From assembly GCA_023394035.1 (NCBI GenBank), contig JAEXBK010000068.1, positions 1-6,652 of the forward strand: a DNA stretch of 6,652 nucleotides. The letters run 5' to 3'. The stretch's first letter is position 1. Each line of letters begins with the position of its first letter. This stretch comes from Bacillota bacterium (GTDB taxonomy: Bacteria > Bacillota > Clostridia > Peptostreptococcales > Anaerovoracaceae). Below are positions 1 through 6,340 of the stretch, piece by piece. The position numbers were made by a program, and so were the translations under genes. The notes beneath the pieces were generated by a model. It worked only from the letters and a program-made list of their open reading frames with translations. It was not told where the DNA came from and made no database searches.

Positions 1-215
1 AAGAAAATAATATTATAATAAGGCTTATAAACAGCATACTGACTGTTTCGAGGAAGGTCGAGAGCAACAAGATAGGCCTCAAAACTTGCGAAAAAATATG
101 CTCGGATATAGGCGGCGAATTTTCATATAAGGACGAAGGGCTGCTGTTTACAGCTCGGATTAAGCTTCCTATATATCAGAACAAAAAAACAGACGACAGC
201 ATCAGACCTGCATAG
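1..215 (+). CDS. C-terminal end of a GHKL-type sensor histidine kinase (partial)
   Basis: An open frame enters from the left edge (first full codon at 3) and ends with TAG at 213-215, giving 70 residues; the start is outside the window. The segment contains IGLKTCEKICSDIGGEF followed by KDEGLLFTARIKLPI. This matches the end of the HATPase_c (GHKL) fold: the G2-box helix (usually GxGLK/GLKSV), the I..YGG turn, and the last strands of the ATP-binding domain. Such domains phosphorylate a His in two-component sensors, including the AgrC-like and DcuS-like kinases common in Firmicutes. The N, G1 and F boxes and the sensor and membrane parts are not visible, so the signal is unknown. A short polar tail (QNKKTDDSIRPA) follows the domain. 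Its partner response regulator would be expected just to the left. The gene converges on the minus-strand TSCPD gene with a 31-base gap. It could instead be another GHKL ATPase, but kinase is most likely. Confidence 0.7.
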   Translation, partial: ENNIIIRLINSILTVSRKVESNKIGLKTCEKICSDIGGEFSYKDEGLLFTARIKLPIYQNKKTDDSIRPA

Positions 216-229
216 GATCCGGCGCTGTC
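183..229 (-). terminator. Possible intrinsic terminator of the TSCPD gene
   Basis: Read on the minus strand, GACAGC (229-224) can pair with GCTGTC (200-195). ATC and GAT next to the loop may extend the stem across a 5-base bulge. After five more bases comes a run of seven T (189-183). The structure begins 18 bases beyond the TSCPD stop codon and lies inside the 3' end of the kinase gene. The stem is short, the loop is large, and the T-run is slightly displaced, so this is only moderately supported. Confidence 0.38.
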
Positions 230-246
230 CGTTTATAATCAGCCGT

Positions 247-510
247 TTATTCGCGGTTTTGCGATGCGGCATATGCCTCGTCTATCGCCTTGGCTAGCTG
301 ATCGGGGCATGACGTTGATTTGTTTCCGCAGCTTATTCCGGAAAGACGCGATTTGATATCGTCACAGCTCATTCCCTTTGCGAGTGCGCATATTCCCTTG
401 AGATTACCGTCGCAGCCGCCCGTGAAGCTTAAGTCTTTTACGATATTTCCGTCTATTTCAAGATCAATATATACGGAACATGTACCCTGCGTTTTGTATC
501 TGTATGACAT
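247..510 (-). CDS. TSCPD domain-containing protein (TIGR03905-like)
   Basis: This is a small 87-residue protein that matches the stand-alone TSCPD family over its whole length. The pattern is Y.T.GTCS (residues 5-12), FTGGCDGNLKGI (29-40), a GM..DDI segment, LSGISCG (56-62) and the signature TSCPDQLAKAI (66-76). The cysteines expected to be conserved are C11, C33, C61 and C68; C41 and C49 are additional. Related domains occur at the C terminus of some class II ribonucleotide reductases, where a redox or metal role has been suggested. The small stand-alone members have no established function, so none is assigned here. The cysteine spacing suggests metal or Fe-S binding or thiol chemistry, which is inference. 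The start is supported by a perfect AGGAGGT (523-517 on the minus strand) six bases before ATG. The protein has no signal peptide or membrane segment and is probably cytosolic. It is transcribed alone, divergent from the TIM-barrel gene. Confidence 0.9.
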   Translation of the reverse strand: MSYRYKTQGTCSVYIDLEIDGNIVKDLSFTGGCDGNLKGICALAKGMSCDDIKSRLSGISCGNKSTSCPDQLAKAIDEAYAASQNRE

Positions 511-552
511 TTTATGACCTCCTGCGCCGTAAACTGATCGCGCGCAGGCACT

Positions 553-581
553 ATTATATCATAAACGATGAGGGATGTAAC
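553..581 (-). promoter_or_regulatory. Sigma-A-type extended -10 promoter for the TSCPD gene
   Basis: On the minus strand GTTACA (581-576, 4 of 6 matches to TTGACA) is followed by a 17-base spacer and a perfect TATAAT (558-553). The bases TGA directly before it form an extended -10 (TGnTATAAT). Transcription should start near 546, leaving a leader of about 35 bases with the AGGAGGT site. The -35 box overlaps the start region of the divergent TIM-barrel gene, so the two genes may interfere with each other. Confidence 0.65.
570..574 (+). promoter_or_regulatory. Shine-Dalgarno site deciding the TIM-barrel start
   Basis: GAGGG lies eight bases before ATG at 583. An in-frame ATG at 568 precedes or overlaps this site and has no ribosome binding site of its own, so 583 is preferred. 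Confidence 0.55.
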
Positions 582-582
582 C

Positions 583-1338
583 ATGAATGATAATCTCGAA
601 ATGAAAGAAAAGAAAAAAATTCCGCGACTTAACGGGACGCTTCGCGCAAAGGCGCTGGAGATCCCCGAAAGTATTTGGCGTGCATCGGGAATTGTGGTTT
701 TTGGTCGCAGAATCAAAAGCGTCGTGTTCACGACAGATCTTGCAATCATAAGAAATTGCAATGCGGATGCGGTTCTTGCCGTGTATCCGTTTACGCCGCA
801 GCAGATAATCTCTCAGACGCTGATAAACGCTTCGTCTATCCCTGTATTTCCCGGAGTGGGCGGCGGAACTACAACGGGACTCAGGTCGGTTCTAATTGCC
901 CGCGACTGTGAGGCTCACGGAGCATTCGGAGTTGTCGTAAATGCTCCGACGAGAAACGATACGATAAGGCTGATAAAAAAGACGATAGATATTCCGATAA
1001 TAGTTACAGTGATAAACAACAATGTTGACATAGGTGCGCGGCTTGAAGCGGGTGCCTCTATACTGAACGTATCGGCTGCAGGCAAGACACCTGAGGTCGT
1101 AAGAAACATACGAAAAGATTTTCCGGATGTACCTATAATTGCAACGGGTGGACCTACAGACGAATCAATCATGGAAACGATCGCAGCGGGAGCTAACACG
1201 ATAAGCTACACTCCGCCTTCCACAGCGGAGATTTTTGCGAGCATCATGAGCGAATACAGATCTTCGTTTGAGGAAACCGACAGAACTAATGAACCGACAG
1301 GAGATGAACTGTTTGATGCGCTAAAATACCTTCTTTAG
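583..1338 (+). CDS. Uncharacterised TIM-barrel protein (phosphate-binding barrel type)
   Basis: This 251-residue soluble protein shows the alternating strands and helices of a (beta/alpha)8 barrel. Visible strand-end segments include IPVFPGVGGGTTTG (residues 86-99), FGVVVNAPTR, IPIIVTVIN, GASILNVSA, then VPIIATGGPTDESI (around 183-196) and ANTISYTPPS (around 204-213). The late GG and TPPS turns resemble phosphate-binding loops of barrels such as NanE, ThiE and KDPG aldolase. I recognise no catalytic signature, and similar Firmicutes proteins tend to carry vague names such as 'hydrolase' or 'beta/alpha barrel protein'. No reaction is assigned. The first 15 or so residues are charged and lysine-rich (EMKEKKK) and may be disordered. 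The start at 583 is chosen because GAGGG precedes it; 568 is an in-frame alternative. No convincing + strand promoter is visible before it, only a TATTAT (552-557) without a good -35. It is followed after 31 bases by the P-type ATPase gene, probably in one operon. Confidence 0.8.
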   Translation: MNDNLEMKEKKKIPRLNGTLRAKALEIPESIWRASGIVVFGRRIKSVVFTTDLAIIRNCNADAVLAVYPFTPQQIISQTLINASSIPVFPGVGGGTTTGLRSVLIARDCEAHGAFGVVVNAPTRNDTIRLIKKTIDIPIIVTVINNNVDIGARLEAGASILNVSAAGKTPEVVRNIRKDFPDVPIIATGGPTDESIMETIAAGANTISYTPPSTAEIFASIMSEYRSSFEETDRTNEPTGDELFDALKYLL

Positions 1339-1369
1339 CGTCAGACGGTTTGTTTTAAGGGAGAAAGAA

Positions 1370-3745
1370 ATGAACGGACTTACCAGAGAAGAAGTAAAGG
1401 CAAGAATAAACAGCGGACTGTCCAATGTGCAGGTCGATCCGTCAACGCGAACCGTGAGGCAGATTGTAAAGGACAACGTATTTACATACTTCAACCTCAT
1501 TTTTGTTGTGCTTGCGGCACTTCTCGTTGCCGTGGGCTCTTTCAAGGATCTGCTTTTTATTCTCATAGTTGCGGCGAACACTCTGATAGGAATATTACAG
1601 GAAATCAAATCGAAAAATACGCTGGATAAGCTGAAATTCATAAAGATGCCGAAGGCACGAGCAATACGCGACGGTATTGAGACTGAAGTACCGACGGAAC
1701 AGCTTGTTCAGGATGATGTTGTGATTCTAAGCGCCGGAAGCCAGATACCTGCCGATGCAAGAGTGATTTCGGGCAGCATACAGGTAAATGAAGCACTTCT
1801 TACGGGAGAGGCCGACGAGGTGACGAAGGTTGCAGATGACAAGCTGCTTTCCGGAAGCTTTGTCGTTTCGGGAGAATGTATAGCTGTGCTGACGGCGGTA
1901 GGTAAGCACTCCTTTATATCAAAGCTTACGCTCGAAGCAACGAAGAGTAACCATACGGACGATTCGGAAATGATAATTTCGCTCGACAGGCTCGTCAAAG
2001 CCGTCGGAATAATAATCATTCCGGTCGGTGCGATACTTTTGTTTCAGAACTGGTATGTTCTCGGCGGCAAATTCTCTGACAGCGTAATTGCAATGGTTGC
2101 AGCGGTTCTCGGCATGATACCTGAAGGTCTTTATGTTACGGCGAGCATAGCGATGGTCGTATCGGCAATGAGGCTTGCGAAGCACCATGTTCTTGTGCAG
2201 AACATGCGATGTATAGAAACTCTTGCAAGAGTTGATGTGCTTTGCGTAGATAAAACGGGAACTATAACGGAAACGGATATGAAGGTCGAAGGCTTTACGC
2301 TTGTCAGATCTTCAATCAACAGAGAAGAAGCAATGCGCCTTATCGGTGATGTCGTGCGCCAGCAGTCAAAGGACAATGCGACAATGGAGGCGCTGCAGGA
2401 ATACTTCACGGAGCATAACGGCAGACCGGCTGTCAGCGTCTGCGGATTTTCATCAAAATACAAATACAGCGGCGTGTCGTTTGCCGACGGAAATTTTGTT
2501 ATAGGAGCACCTGAATTTACACTCGGAAGCGCCTTCTCGGAATACGAAAAATATATAAACGAGATGAGCGAAGACGGATACAGAGTTCTTGCGTTTGCGG
2601 AAACGGAGCGGATTCCGGACGGGCGTGAGCTTGGCGGTAAGATTTCTCTGATCGCCTTGATAATGATCACAAACCCTATCAGAAAATCGGCACGAGAAAC
2701 CTTCGGCTTCTTTGAGAAGAACGGTGTCGAGATTAAAGTTCTGTCGGGCGACAACCCTCTCACCGTATCGCGCATTGCGGTAGCGGCGGGAATACCGAAC
2801 GGGGATCACTGGCTTGACGCTACCCAGCTTGTCAATGAACGCGCCGTATACGATGCCGTTCAGCGATATACGGTATTCGGAAGGGTAACGCCTGACCAAA
2901 AGCAGCTCTTTGTAAAAGCACTCCAGCAGCAGGGCAAGACTGTGGGAATGACGGGTGACGGAGTTAACGATGTTCTCGCGCTCAGGGATGCGGATTGCTC
3001 GGTTGCCATGGCTTCGGGATCTGAAGCCGCCTCAAATGCTGCGCAGCTCGTTTTGATGGATTCCGATTTTTCGCGGATGCCGGCTGTAGTATCAGAAGGC
3101 CGCAGAGTCGTAAACAACATACAGAAGGCAGCCTCCTTGTATCTTACGAAGAATATATTTTCACTTCTGCTCGCGCTCTTTTCGATGATAAGCGTTTTGT
3201 CTTATCCGCTTAAGCCGTCGCAGCTGACGCTGATAAGTATGTTTACGATAGGCGTGCCGTCGTTCATCATTTCGCTTGAACCGAATAACGCAAAGATAAA
3301 AGGGAAGCTGCTTCCGAATGTATTCAAAATGGCAGCTCCTGCCGGTCTGACTATGTTCATAAGCGTTTCGGCAATGGTAATATTCGGGAATGTCTTTAAC
3401 ATTGACGCTACATGTATTTCGACATCGGCAACTATGCTTGTTGCCCTCGTAGGCTTCCTCTTCCTCGGAAAGGTTGCCAAACCGACGAACAAATTCCATA
3501 TCGGTATGATAGCCGTTTTGATAGCAGGAATGGCATATAGCGTGTTGTTCATTCCTCAGGTATTCGGAATAGACGGAATAACCGTAAGAGCGGCAATGCT
3601 GCTTGTAGTATTTTTGATAGCGACAGAGGGGCTGTTCAGATATGTTCATAAATTCATAGGTGCTATTGCCAAGGCAGGCGAAAAGCACCGCGAAAAACGC
3701 GAGCTGAAACGCCTTGAAAAGAGAAGAAGACGTGGAAGAGGCTGA
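1370..3745 (+). CDS. CtpE-like P-type cation-transporting ATPase (HAD-IC family)
   Basis: This complete 791-residue membrane pump couples ATP hydrolysis to cation transport. Domains run in order. TM1-2 lie around residues 36-80. The actuator loop has TGEA at 145-148. TM3-4 lie around 208-270, with the ion-path motif PEGL at 251-254. The phosphorylation motif DKTGT is at 294-298 (D294 is the phospho-acceptor). The nucleotide domain has GAPE at 379-382. The P domain has LSGD (458-461), RVTPDQK (505-511) and TGDGVND (528-534). About six C-terminal TMs follow (around 585-770). There is no N-terminal heavy-metal domain and no CPC motif, so it is not a Cu/Zn/Cd pump. NEALLTGEAD, the PEGL context and LTLISMFTIGVPSFIISLEP fit the CtpE-like group. 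Mycobacterial CtpE is linked to calcium uptake, but the ion here is unproven. The protein ends in a strongly basic tail (KRLEKRRRRGRG). Start: AAGGGAG (1357-1363) six bases before ATG. It follows the TIM-barrel gene by 31 bases. Confidence 0.93.
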   Translation: MNGLTREEVKARINSGLSNVQVDPSTRTVRQIVKDNVFTYFNLIFVVLAALLVAVGSFKDLLFILIVAANTLIGILQEIKSKNTLDKLKFIKMPKARAIRDGIETEVPTEQLVQDDVVILSAGSQIPADARVISGSIQVNEALLTGEADEVTKVADDKLLSGSFVVSGECIAVLTAVGKHSFISKLTLEATKSNHTDDSEMIISLDRLVKAVGIIIIPVGAILLFQNWYVLGGKFSDSVIAMVAAVLGMIPEGLYVTASIAMVVSAMRLAKHHVLVQNMRCIETLARVDVLCVDKTGTITETDMKVEGFTLVRSSINREEAMRLIGDVVRQQSKDNATMEALQEYFTEHNGRPAVSVCGFSSKYKYSGVSFADGNFVIGAPEFTLGSAFSEYEKYINEMSEDGYRVLAFAETERIPDGRELGGKISLIALIMITNPIRKSARETFGFFEKNGVEIKVLSGDNPLTVSRIAVAAGIPNGDHWLDATQLVNERAVYDAVQRYTVFGRVTPDQKQLFVKALQQQGKTVGMTGDGVNDVLALRDADCSVAMASGSEAASNAAQLVLMDSDFSRMPAVVSEGRRVVNNIQKAASLYLTKNIFSLLLALFSMISVLSYPLKPSQLTLISMFTIGVPSFIISLEPNNAKIKGKLLPNVFKMAAPAGLTMFISVSAMVIFGNVFNIDATCISTSATMLVALVGFLFLGKVAKPTNKFHIGMIAVLIAGMAYSVLFIPQVFGIDGITVRAAMLLVVFLIATEGLFRYVHKFIGAIAKAGEKHREKRELKRLEKRRRRGRG

Positions 3746-3770
3746 TTCTGACAACCAGCCTTGACATTTT
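3739..3770 (+). terminator. Weak possible terminator after the ATPase gene
   Basis: AGGCTG (3739-3744) can pair with CAGCCT (3756-3761) around an 11-base loop, overlapping the stop codon and followed by TGACATTTT. The stem is short, the T-run is poor, and the sequence shares bases with the next -35 box, so this may not be a functional terminator. Confidence 0.22.
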
Positions 3771-3788
3771 ACAAATAAGTGCGATAAT
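3761..3788 (+). promoter_or_regulatory. Strong sigma-A promoter of the gtrA-like/tetR/aminotransferase/kinase operon
   Basis: A perfect -35 box TTGACA (3761-3766) is followed by a 16-base spacer and GATAAT (3783-3788, 5 of 6). TGC just before it (3780-3782) makes an extended -10. Transcription should begin near 3795, at the centre of the overlapping palindrome. The leader to the preferred TTG start is about 39 bases. Confidence 0.75.
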
Positions 3789-3814
3789 TGTACTTGAGTA
3801 CAATTATCGCACTT
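3777..3814. promoter_or_regulatory. Perfect 18+2+18 bp palindrome, probable operator
   Basis: The left arm AAGTGCGATAATTGTACT (3777-3794) and right arm AGTACAATTATCGCACTT (3797-3814) are exact reverse complements around a TG centre. The left arm contains the -10 box and the centre coincides with the predicted transcription start. RNA from this promoter therefore carries only the right arm and cannot form the hairpin, which argues for a DNA site bound by a dimeric (or paired-dimer) repressor. The TetR-family protein encoded at 4282-4818 in the same operon is the obvious candidate. Read-through RNA from the ATPase gene could fold it, but no T-run follows, so a terminator role is less likely. 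Confidence 0.75.
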
Positions 3815-3823
3815 GATTTACAT

Positions 3824-3827
3824 GGAG
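3824..3827 (+). promoter_or_regulatory. Shine-Dalgarno site favouring a TTG start
   Basis: GGAG lies six bases before TTG at 3834. The in-frame ATG at 3822 overlaps this site and so cannot use it. The ATG at 3849 has only a weak GGGAAA upstream. Confidence 0.45.
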
Positions 3828-3833
3828 AATAAC

Positions 3834-4298
3834 TTGGGAAACGAAAAAATGACAAAAAAAGAAACGGCATGGCAGGCGGTCAAATTCGGACTGTTTTCGG
3901 CATCTGCAGGGCTTATTCAGTTTGCTTCGTTTACGATTTTGAATGAAGTGACGGCTCTTCCGCATTGGGCTTGTTATCTGCCGTCGCTGATTTTATCGGT
4001 ATTATGGAACTTTACACTCAACAGACATTTTACCTTCATGTCCGCAAATAATGTACCTGTTGCTATGCTCAAGGTAGCGCTCTTCTATCTTGTATTTACG
4101 CCTCTTTCCACATGGTGGGTGGCATACTTTACAGGGAAAGGGGTAAATGAGTACATAGTCGAGATAATGACTATGGGAATTAATTTTGTTACGGAATTCC
4201 TCTACGACAAATTCATCGTATTCAGAGGTTCGGAAAATACGAATGCACTTGCAAAGCGAGAAAAGAGAAGGAGGCAGAAGCATGACGAGAATAAGTGA
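3834..4298 (+). CDS. GtrA-family (GtrA-like) four-helix membrane protein
   Basis: This protein of about 154 residues fits the GtrA-like family (PF04138) in length, topology and motifs. Four hydrophobic segments lie near residues 17-38, 44-64, 76-98 and 105-128. After TM2 comes WNFTLNRHFTF, and after TM4 NFVTEFLYDKFIVF; both are versions of the family's NF...R/K..F motif. Some members help move lipid-linked sugars (for example undecaprenyl-phosphate-glucose in O-antigen or teichoic acid glucosylation), but many have no known substrate. No glycosyltransferase gene is adjacent here, so a cell-wall role is not supported by context. The C terminus is basic (AKREKRRRQK). Start choice: TTG at 3834 has GGAG six bases upstream. 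ATG at 3849 (149 residues) is a good alternative, ATG at 3822 lacks a site, and TTG at 3813 lies in the palindrome. It is first in the operon, and its end overlaps the tetR start by 17 bases. Confidence 0.85.
   Translation: MGNEKMTKKETAWQAVKFGLFSASAGLIQFASFTILNEVTALPHWACYLPSLILSVLWNFTLNRHFTFMSANNVPVAMLKVALFYLVFTPLSTWWVAYFTGKGVNEYIVEIMTMGINFVTEFLYDKFIVFRGSENTNALAKREKRRRQKHDENK
4268..4274 (+). promoter_or_regulatory. Shine-Dalgarno site of the tetR-type gene
   Basis: AAGGAGG lies seven bases before ATG at 4282, inside the end of the GtrA-like gene. It fixes the regulator's start at 4282 and excludes the longer in-frame extension back to a TTG at 4186. Confidence 0.8.
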
Positions 4299-4818
4299 TT
4301 ACGGAAAAAACGACAAGATAAGAAAGCGCATAATGCATTACGCAAAAGGGTTATTTGAGACAAAGGGAATAGAAAATGTTACTTTCAGCGATATTGCCGT
4401 AGCTGCGGATGTTTCGCGAACTACGGTGTTTAATCATTTCGGAAGCACGAGCGGGCTGCTTGTGGCACTCGGAAAACAGGAAGTCGATGATGTGGCTGCC
4501 TATTGCTATGAAAAGGAGAAGACCGGCGAACAGGATGTAAAAAACATTTTTACGGTTTTGGTAAGAGACTTTGTTCAGTACCCTGCACTGATGATACACA
4601 TAACGGCTGCGATGGTAATGAGCAGCGTAGCGAACAATCCGGTAAAACGCGTTGAGGATATGATCTCAGAGCGCGTCGAGGGTGATGAAATAAAGGTGAT
4701 GCTCATTACGGGAGCTTTTTACGGATTGCTTCACCACTATTATGTAAACAAAAAGGATCTTGATGCCGATATGATGATAACAAGAATGAATGAAATGATC
4801 GACGTCATCGTAAAATGA
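4282..4818 (+). CDS. TetR/AcrR-family transcriptional regulator
   Basis: This 178-residue regulator has the standard N-terminal DNA-binding domain. Helix 1 is at about residues 12-29 (IRKRIMHYAKGLFETKG), and a helix-turn-helix at about 34-53 reads VTFSDIAVAADVSRTTVFNHF, a close TetR signature with the usual YxHF-like end, here FNHF. The C-terminal part (about 60-178) is helical and divergent, as expected for a ligand-binding and dimer domain, so the inducer is not predictable. The start is ATG at 4282 with AAGGAGG seven bases upstream. It overlaps the GtrA-like gene by 17 bases, suggesting translational coupling. The aminotransferase gene starts 16 bases after its stop. The perfect palindrome over the operon's promoter is a natural target, giving negative autoregulation; this is inferred from position and the general habit of the family. 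A somewhat short length still fits TetR proteins. Confidence 0.92.
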   Translation: MTRISDYGKNDKIRKRIMHYAKGLFETKGIENVTFSDIAVAADVSRTTVFNHFGSTSGLLVALGKQEVDDVAAYCYEKEKTGEQDVKNIFTVLVRDFVQYPALMIHITAAMVMSSVANNPVKRVEDMISERVEGDEIKVMLITGAFYGLLHHYYVNKKDLDADMMITRMNEMIDVIVK

Positions 4819-4819
4819 T

Positions 4820-4825
4820 GGGGAG
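4820..4825 (+). promoter_or_regulatory. Shine-Dalgarno site deciding the aminotransferase start
   Basis: GGGGAG ends directly against an in-frame ATG at 4826 but lies nine bases before ATG at 4835. Only the latter has workable spacing. Confidence 0.65.
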
Positions 4826-4834
4826 ATGATAAAA

Positions 4835-6328
4835 ATGAAAAATTGCGGAGTGAGCAGATGGGACAGTGCCCGTGAAATCAACAGAAAGCTTGAAGCACTT
4901 ACGGCAGAGCCGATCTGGGAAGTAAACGACGACTATTACGAAAACGAAATATTGAAGTATTACGATGATAAGTGCAAAGCTTCAAGAGCTGTTTACGAGG
5001 AGGCAAAGGAATATATTCCGGGCGGAGTTCAGCATAATCTCGCTTTCAATAAGCCGTTTCCCGTATGTATGACAAAGGCGGAGGGCGCATATCTATACGA
5101 CAAGGACGGCAACAAATATATAGATTTTTTGCAGGCAGGCGGACCGACGATACTCGGAAGCAATTACGAGCCGATCAAAAATGCAGTAATAGAGCTGCTT
5201 AATGACTGCGGCCCGGTAACGGGGCTGCTTCACGAAGCGGAGCTTTTGATTGCAAAGGAAATCAACAAGCATATGCCTAATGTCGAGATGTTCAGAATGC
5301 TCGGAAGCGGTACGGAATCCGTAATGGCGGCACTTCGAATCGCGCGAATAGCCACAGGCAGGAAGCGCATTATCAAATGCGGCGGCGCCTATCACGGCTG
5401 GAGCGACCAGATGGTGTACGGCGTAAAAATACCGGGAAGCCGCGGATTGCTCGAATCGCACGGTATTCCGTCAAAGCTTTATTCGGCAACTGACGAGGTG
5501 CGCCCGAACGATCTCGATATGCTCGAAAACATGCTTAGGTTCAACAGGCTGCGCGGCGGTACGGCAGCGGTCATCGTGGAACCTGTAGGTCCTGAAAGCG
5601 GAACACGCCCTGTATCAAAGGACTATAACAAAGGAGTAAGAGAGCTTTGCGACAAGTACGGCGCGCTCCTTATCTTTGATGAGGTGGTAACGGGCTTCAG
5701 AATAGCGCTTTCAGGTGCACAAGGCTACTTTGATGTAGTTCCCGACCTTACGATATTCGGCAAAATCGTCGCAGGCGGATATCCTGCAGCGGGCGGTGTC
5801 GGAGGCAAGAGAGAATACGCAGGTCTTATGGCGGCAGGACTCGGAGGGAGAAAGCATCGCGCGTATGTAGGCGGAACGCTTGCAGCAAATCCGATGTCGG
5901 CCCTTGCCGGATATACCGCAATCAAAGAAATCGCACGCACAAACGCATGTGAAATTGCAGGAAGAGCGGGAGACAGGCTTGCAGACGGGCTGAAGGCTTT
6001 GATGGAAAAATACGGGCTTCCGTTTGTCGTATACAATCAGGGCAGTATCGTTCATCTCGAATGTACCGGTGCTATGTCATTTGACTATTCATCCTTCAAC
6101 TTCCTTAAATCGGCAGTGGGCATACTCAGGAACAAAGACATGATGTACGAGCGCAAGGATTCCATGGAGCGCATGGGTGCGGCCTACATGGCAAACGGTA
6201 TAGTGACGCTTGCCGGAAGCAGACTTTATACATCTATGGCGGACACCGACGAAGTAATAGATGAGGCTCTTGATAGGTTTGAGAATGTTTTCCGCCATGT
6301 TGTAAAGACGGAGAAGGGCAGAAGGTAA
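4835..6328 (+). CDS. Class III PLP-dependent aminotransferase, glutamate-1-semialdehyde aminomutase-like
   Basis: This 497-residue fold-type I PLP enzyme is complete. Key features are PGGVQHN near residue 60, the cofactor-phosphate loop GSGTES (157-162), AYHGW with H187, the Asp that contacts the pyridine nitrogen in FDEVVTGFR (D282), the PLP Schiff-base lysine in FGKIVAGG (K310), and GTLAANP (347-353). The motifs are closest to the HemL branch of class III. It differs from typical tetrapyrrole HemL (about 430 residues) by an extra segment of about 50 residues at the N terminus, and no haem genes are nearby. It is therefore more likely a catabolic or biosynthetic transaminase or aminomutase of unknown substrate. 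Position between a TetR regulator and an FGGY kinase suggests action on an amino-sugar, amino-polyol or similar hydroxylated amine. The start is ATG at 4835 because GGGGAG is correctly spaced for it. The kinase gene begins 12 bases after its stop. Confidence 0.9.
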   Translation: MKNCGVSRWDSAREINRKLEALTAEPIWEVNDDYYENEILKYYDDKCKASRAVYEEAKEYIPGGVQHNLAFNKPFPVCMTKAEGAYLYDKDGNKYIDFLQAGGPTILGSNYEPIKNAVIELLNDCGPVTGLLHEAELLIAKEINKHMPNVEMFRMLGSGTESVMAALRIARIATGRKRIIKCGGAYHGWSDQMVYGVKIPGSRGLLESHGIPSKLYSATDEVRPNDLDMLENMLRFNRLRGGTAAVIVEPVGPESGTRPVSKDYNKGVRELCDKYGALLIFDEVVTGFRIALSGAQGYFDVVPDLTIFGKIVAGGYPAAGGVGGKREYAGLMAAGLGGRKHRAYVGGTLAANPMSALAGYTAIKEIARTNACEIAGRAGDRLADGLKALMEKYGLPFVVYNQGSIVHLECTGAMSFDYSSFNFLKSAVGILRNKDMMYERKDSMERMGAAYMANGIVTLAGSRLYTSMADTDEVIDEALDRFENVFRHVVKTEKGRR

Positions 6329-6340
6329 GAGGTAGGACTG

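Noticed and set aside
320..517. 65-codon + strand open frame over the TSCPD gene
   Set aside because: Antisense to a clear family member, without a ribosome site.
1339..1369. Possible metal riboswitch (for example yybP-ykoY type) before the ATPase
   Set aside because: Only 31 bases separate it from the TIM-barrel gene, and no room or conserved structure for a riboswitch is visible there or before 583.
2131..2775. 214-codon minus-strand open frame opposite the ATPase
   Set aside because: It lies wholly antisense to strongly conserved ATPase sequence, has no ribosome site or recognisable domain, and is explained by codon bias of the + strand gene.
3161..3754. 197-codon minus-strand open frame opposite the ATPase C terminus
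   Set aside because: Antisense to the membrane segments of the pump; its composition is that of a shadow frame and no family resemblance is visible.
3777..3814. Palindrome as an intrinsic terminator of the ATPase operon
   Set aside because: The stem is long, but neither strand has a proper T-run after it, and it overlaps a near-consensus promoter; an operator fits better.
4186..4281. 32-codon N-terminal extension of the TetR protein from a TTG start
   Set aside because: It lies inside the GtrA-like gene and has no ribosome site, while ATG 4282 has AAGGAGG seven bases upstream and gives the normal TetR N terminus.
4835..6328. Naming the aminotransferase hemL
   Set aside because: The core motifs are HemL-like, but the N-terminal extension and absence of tetrapyrrole neighbours make that specific function unsupported.
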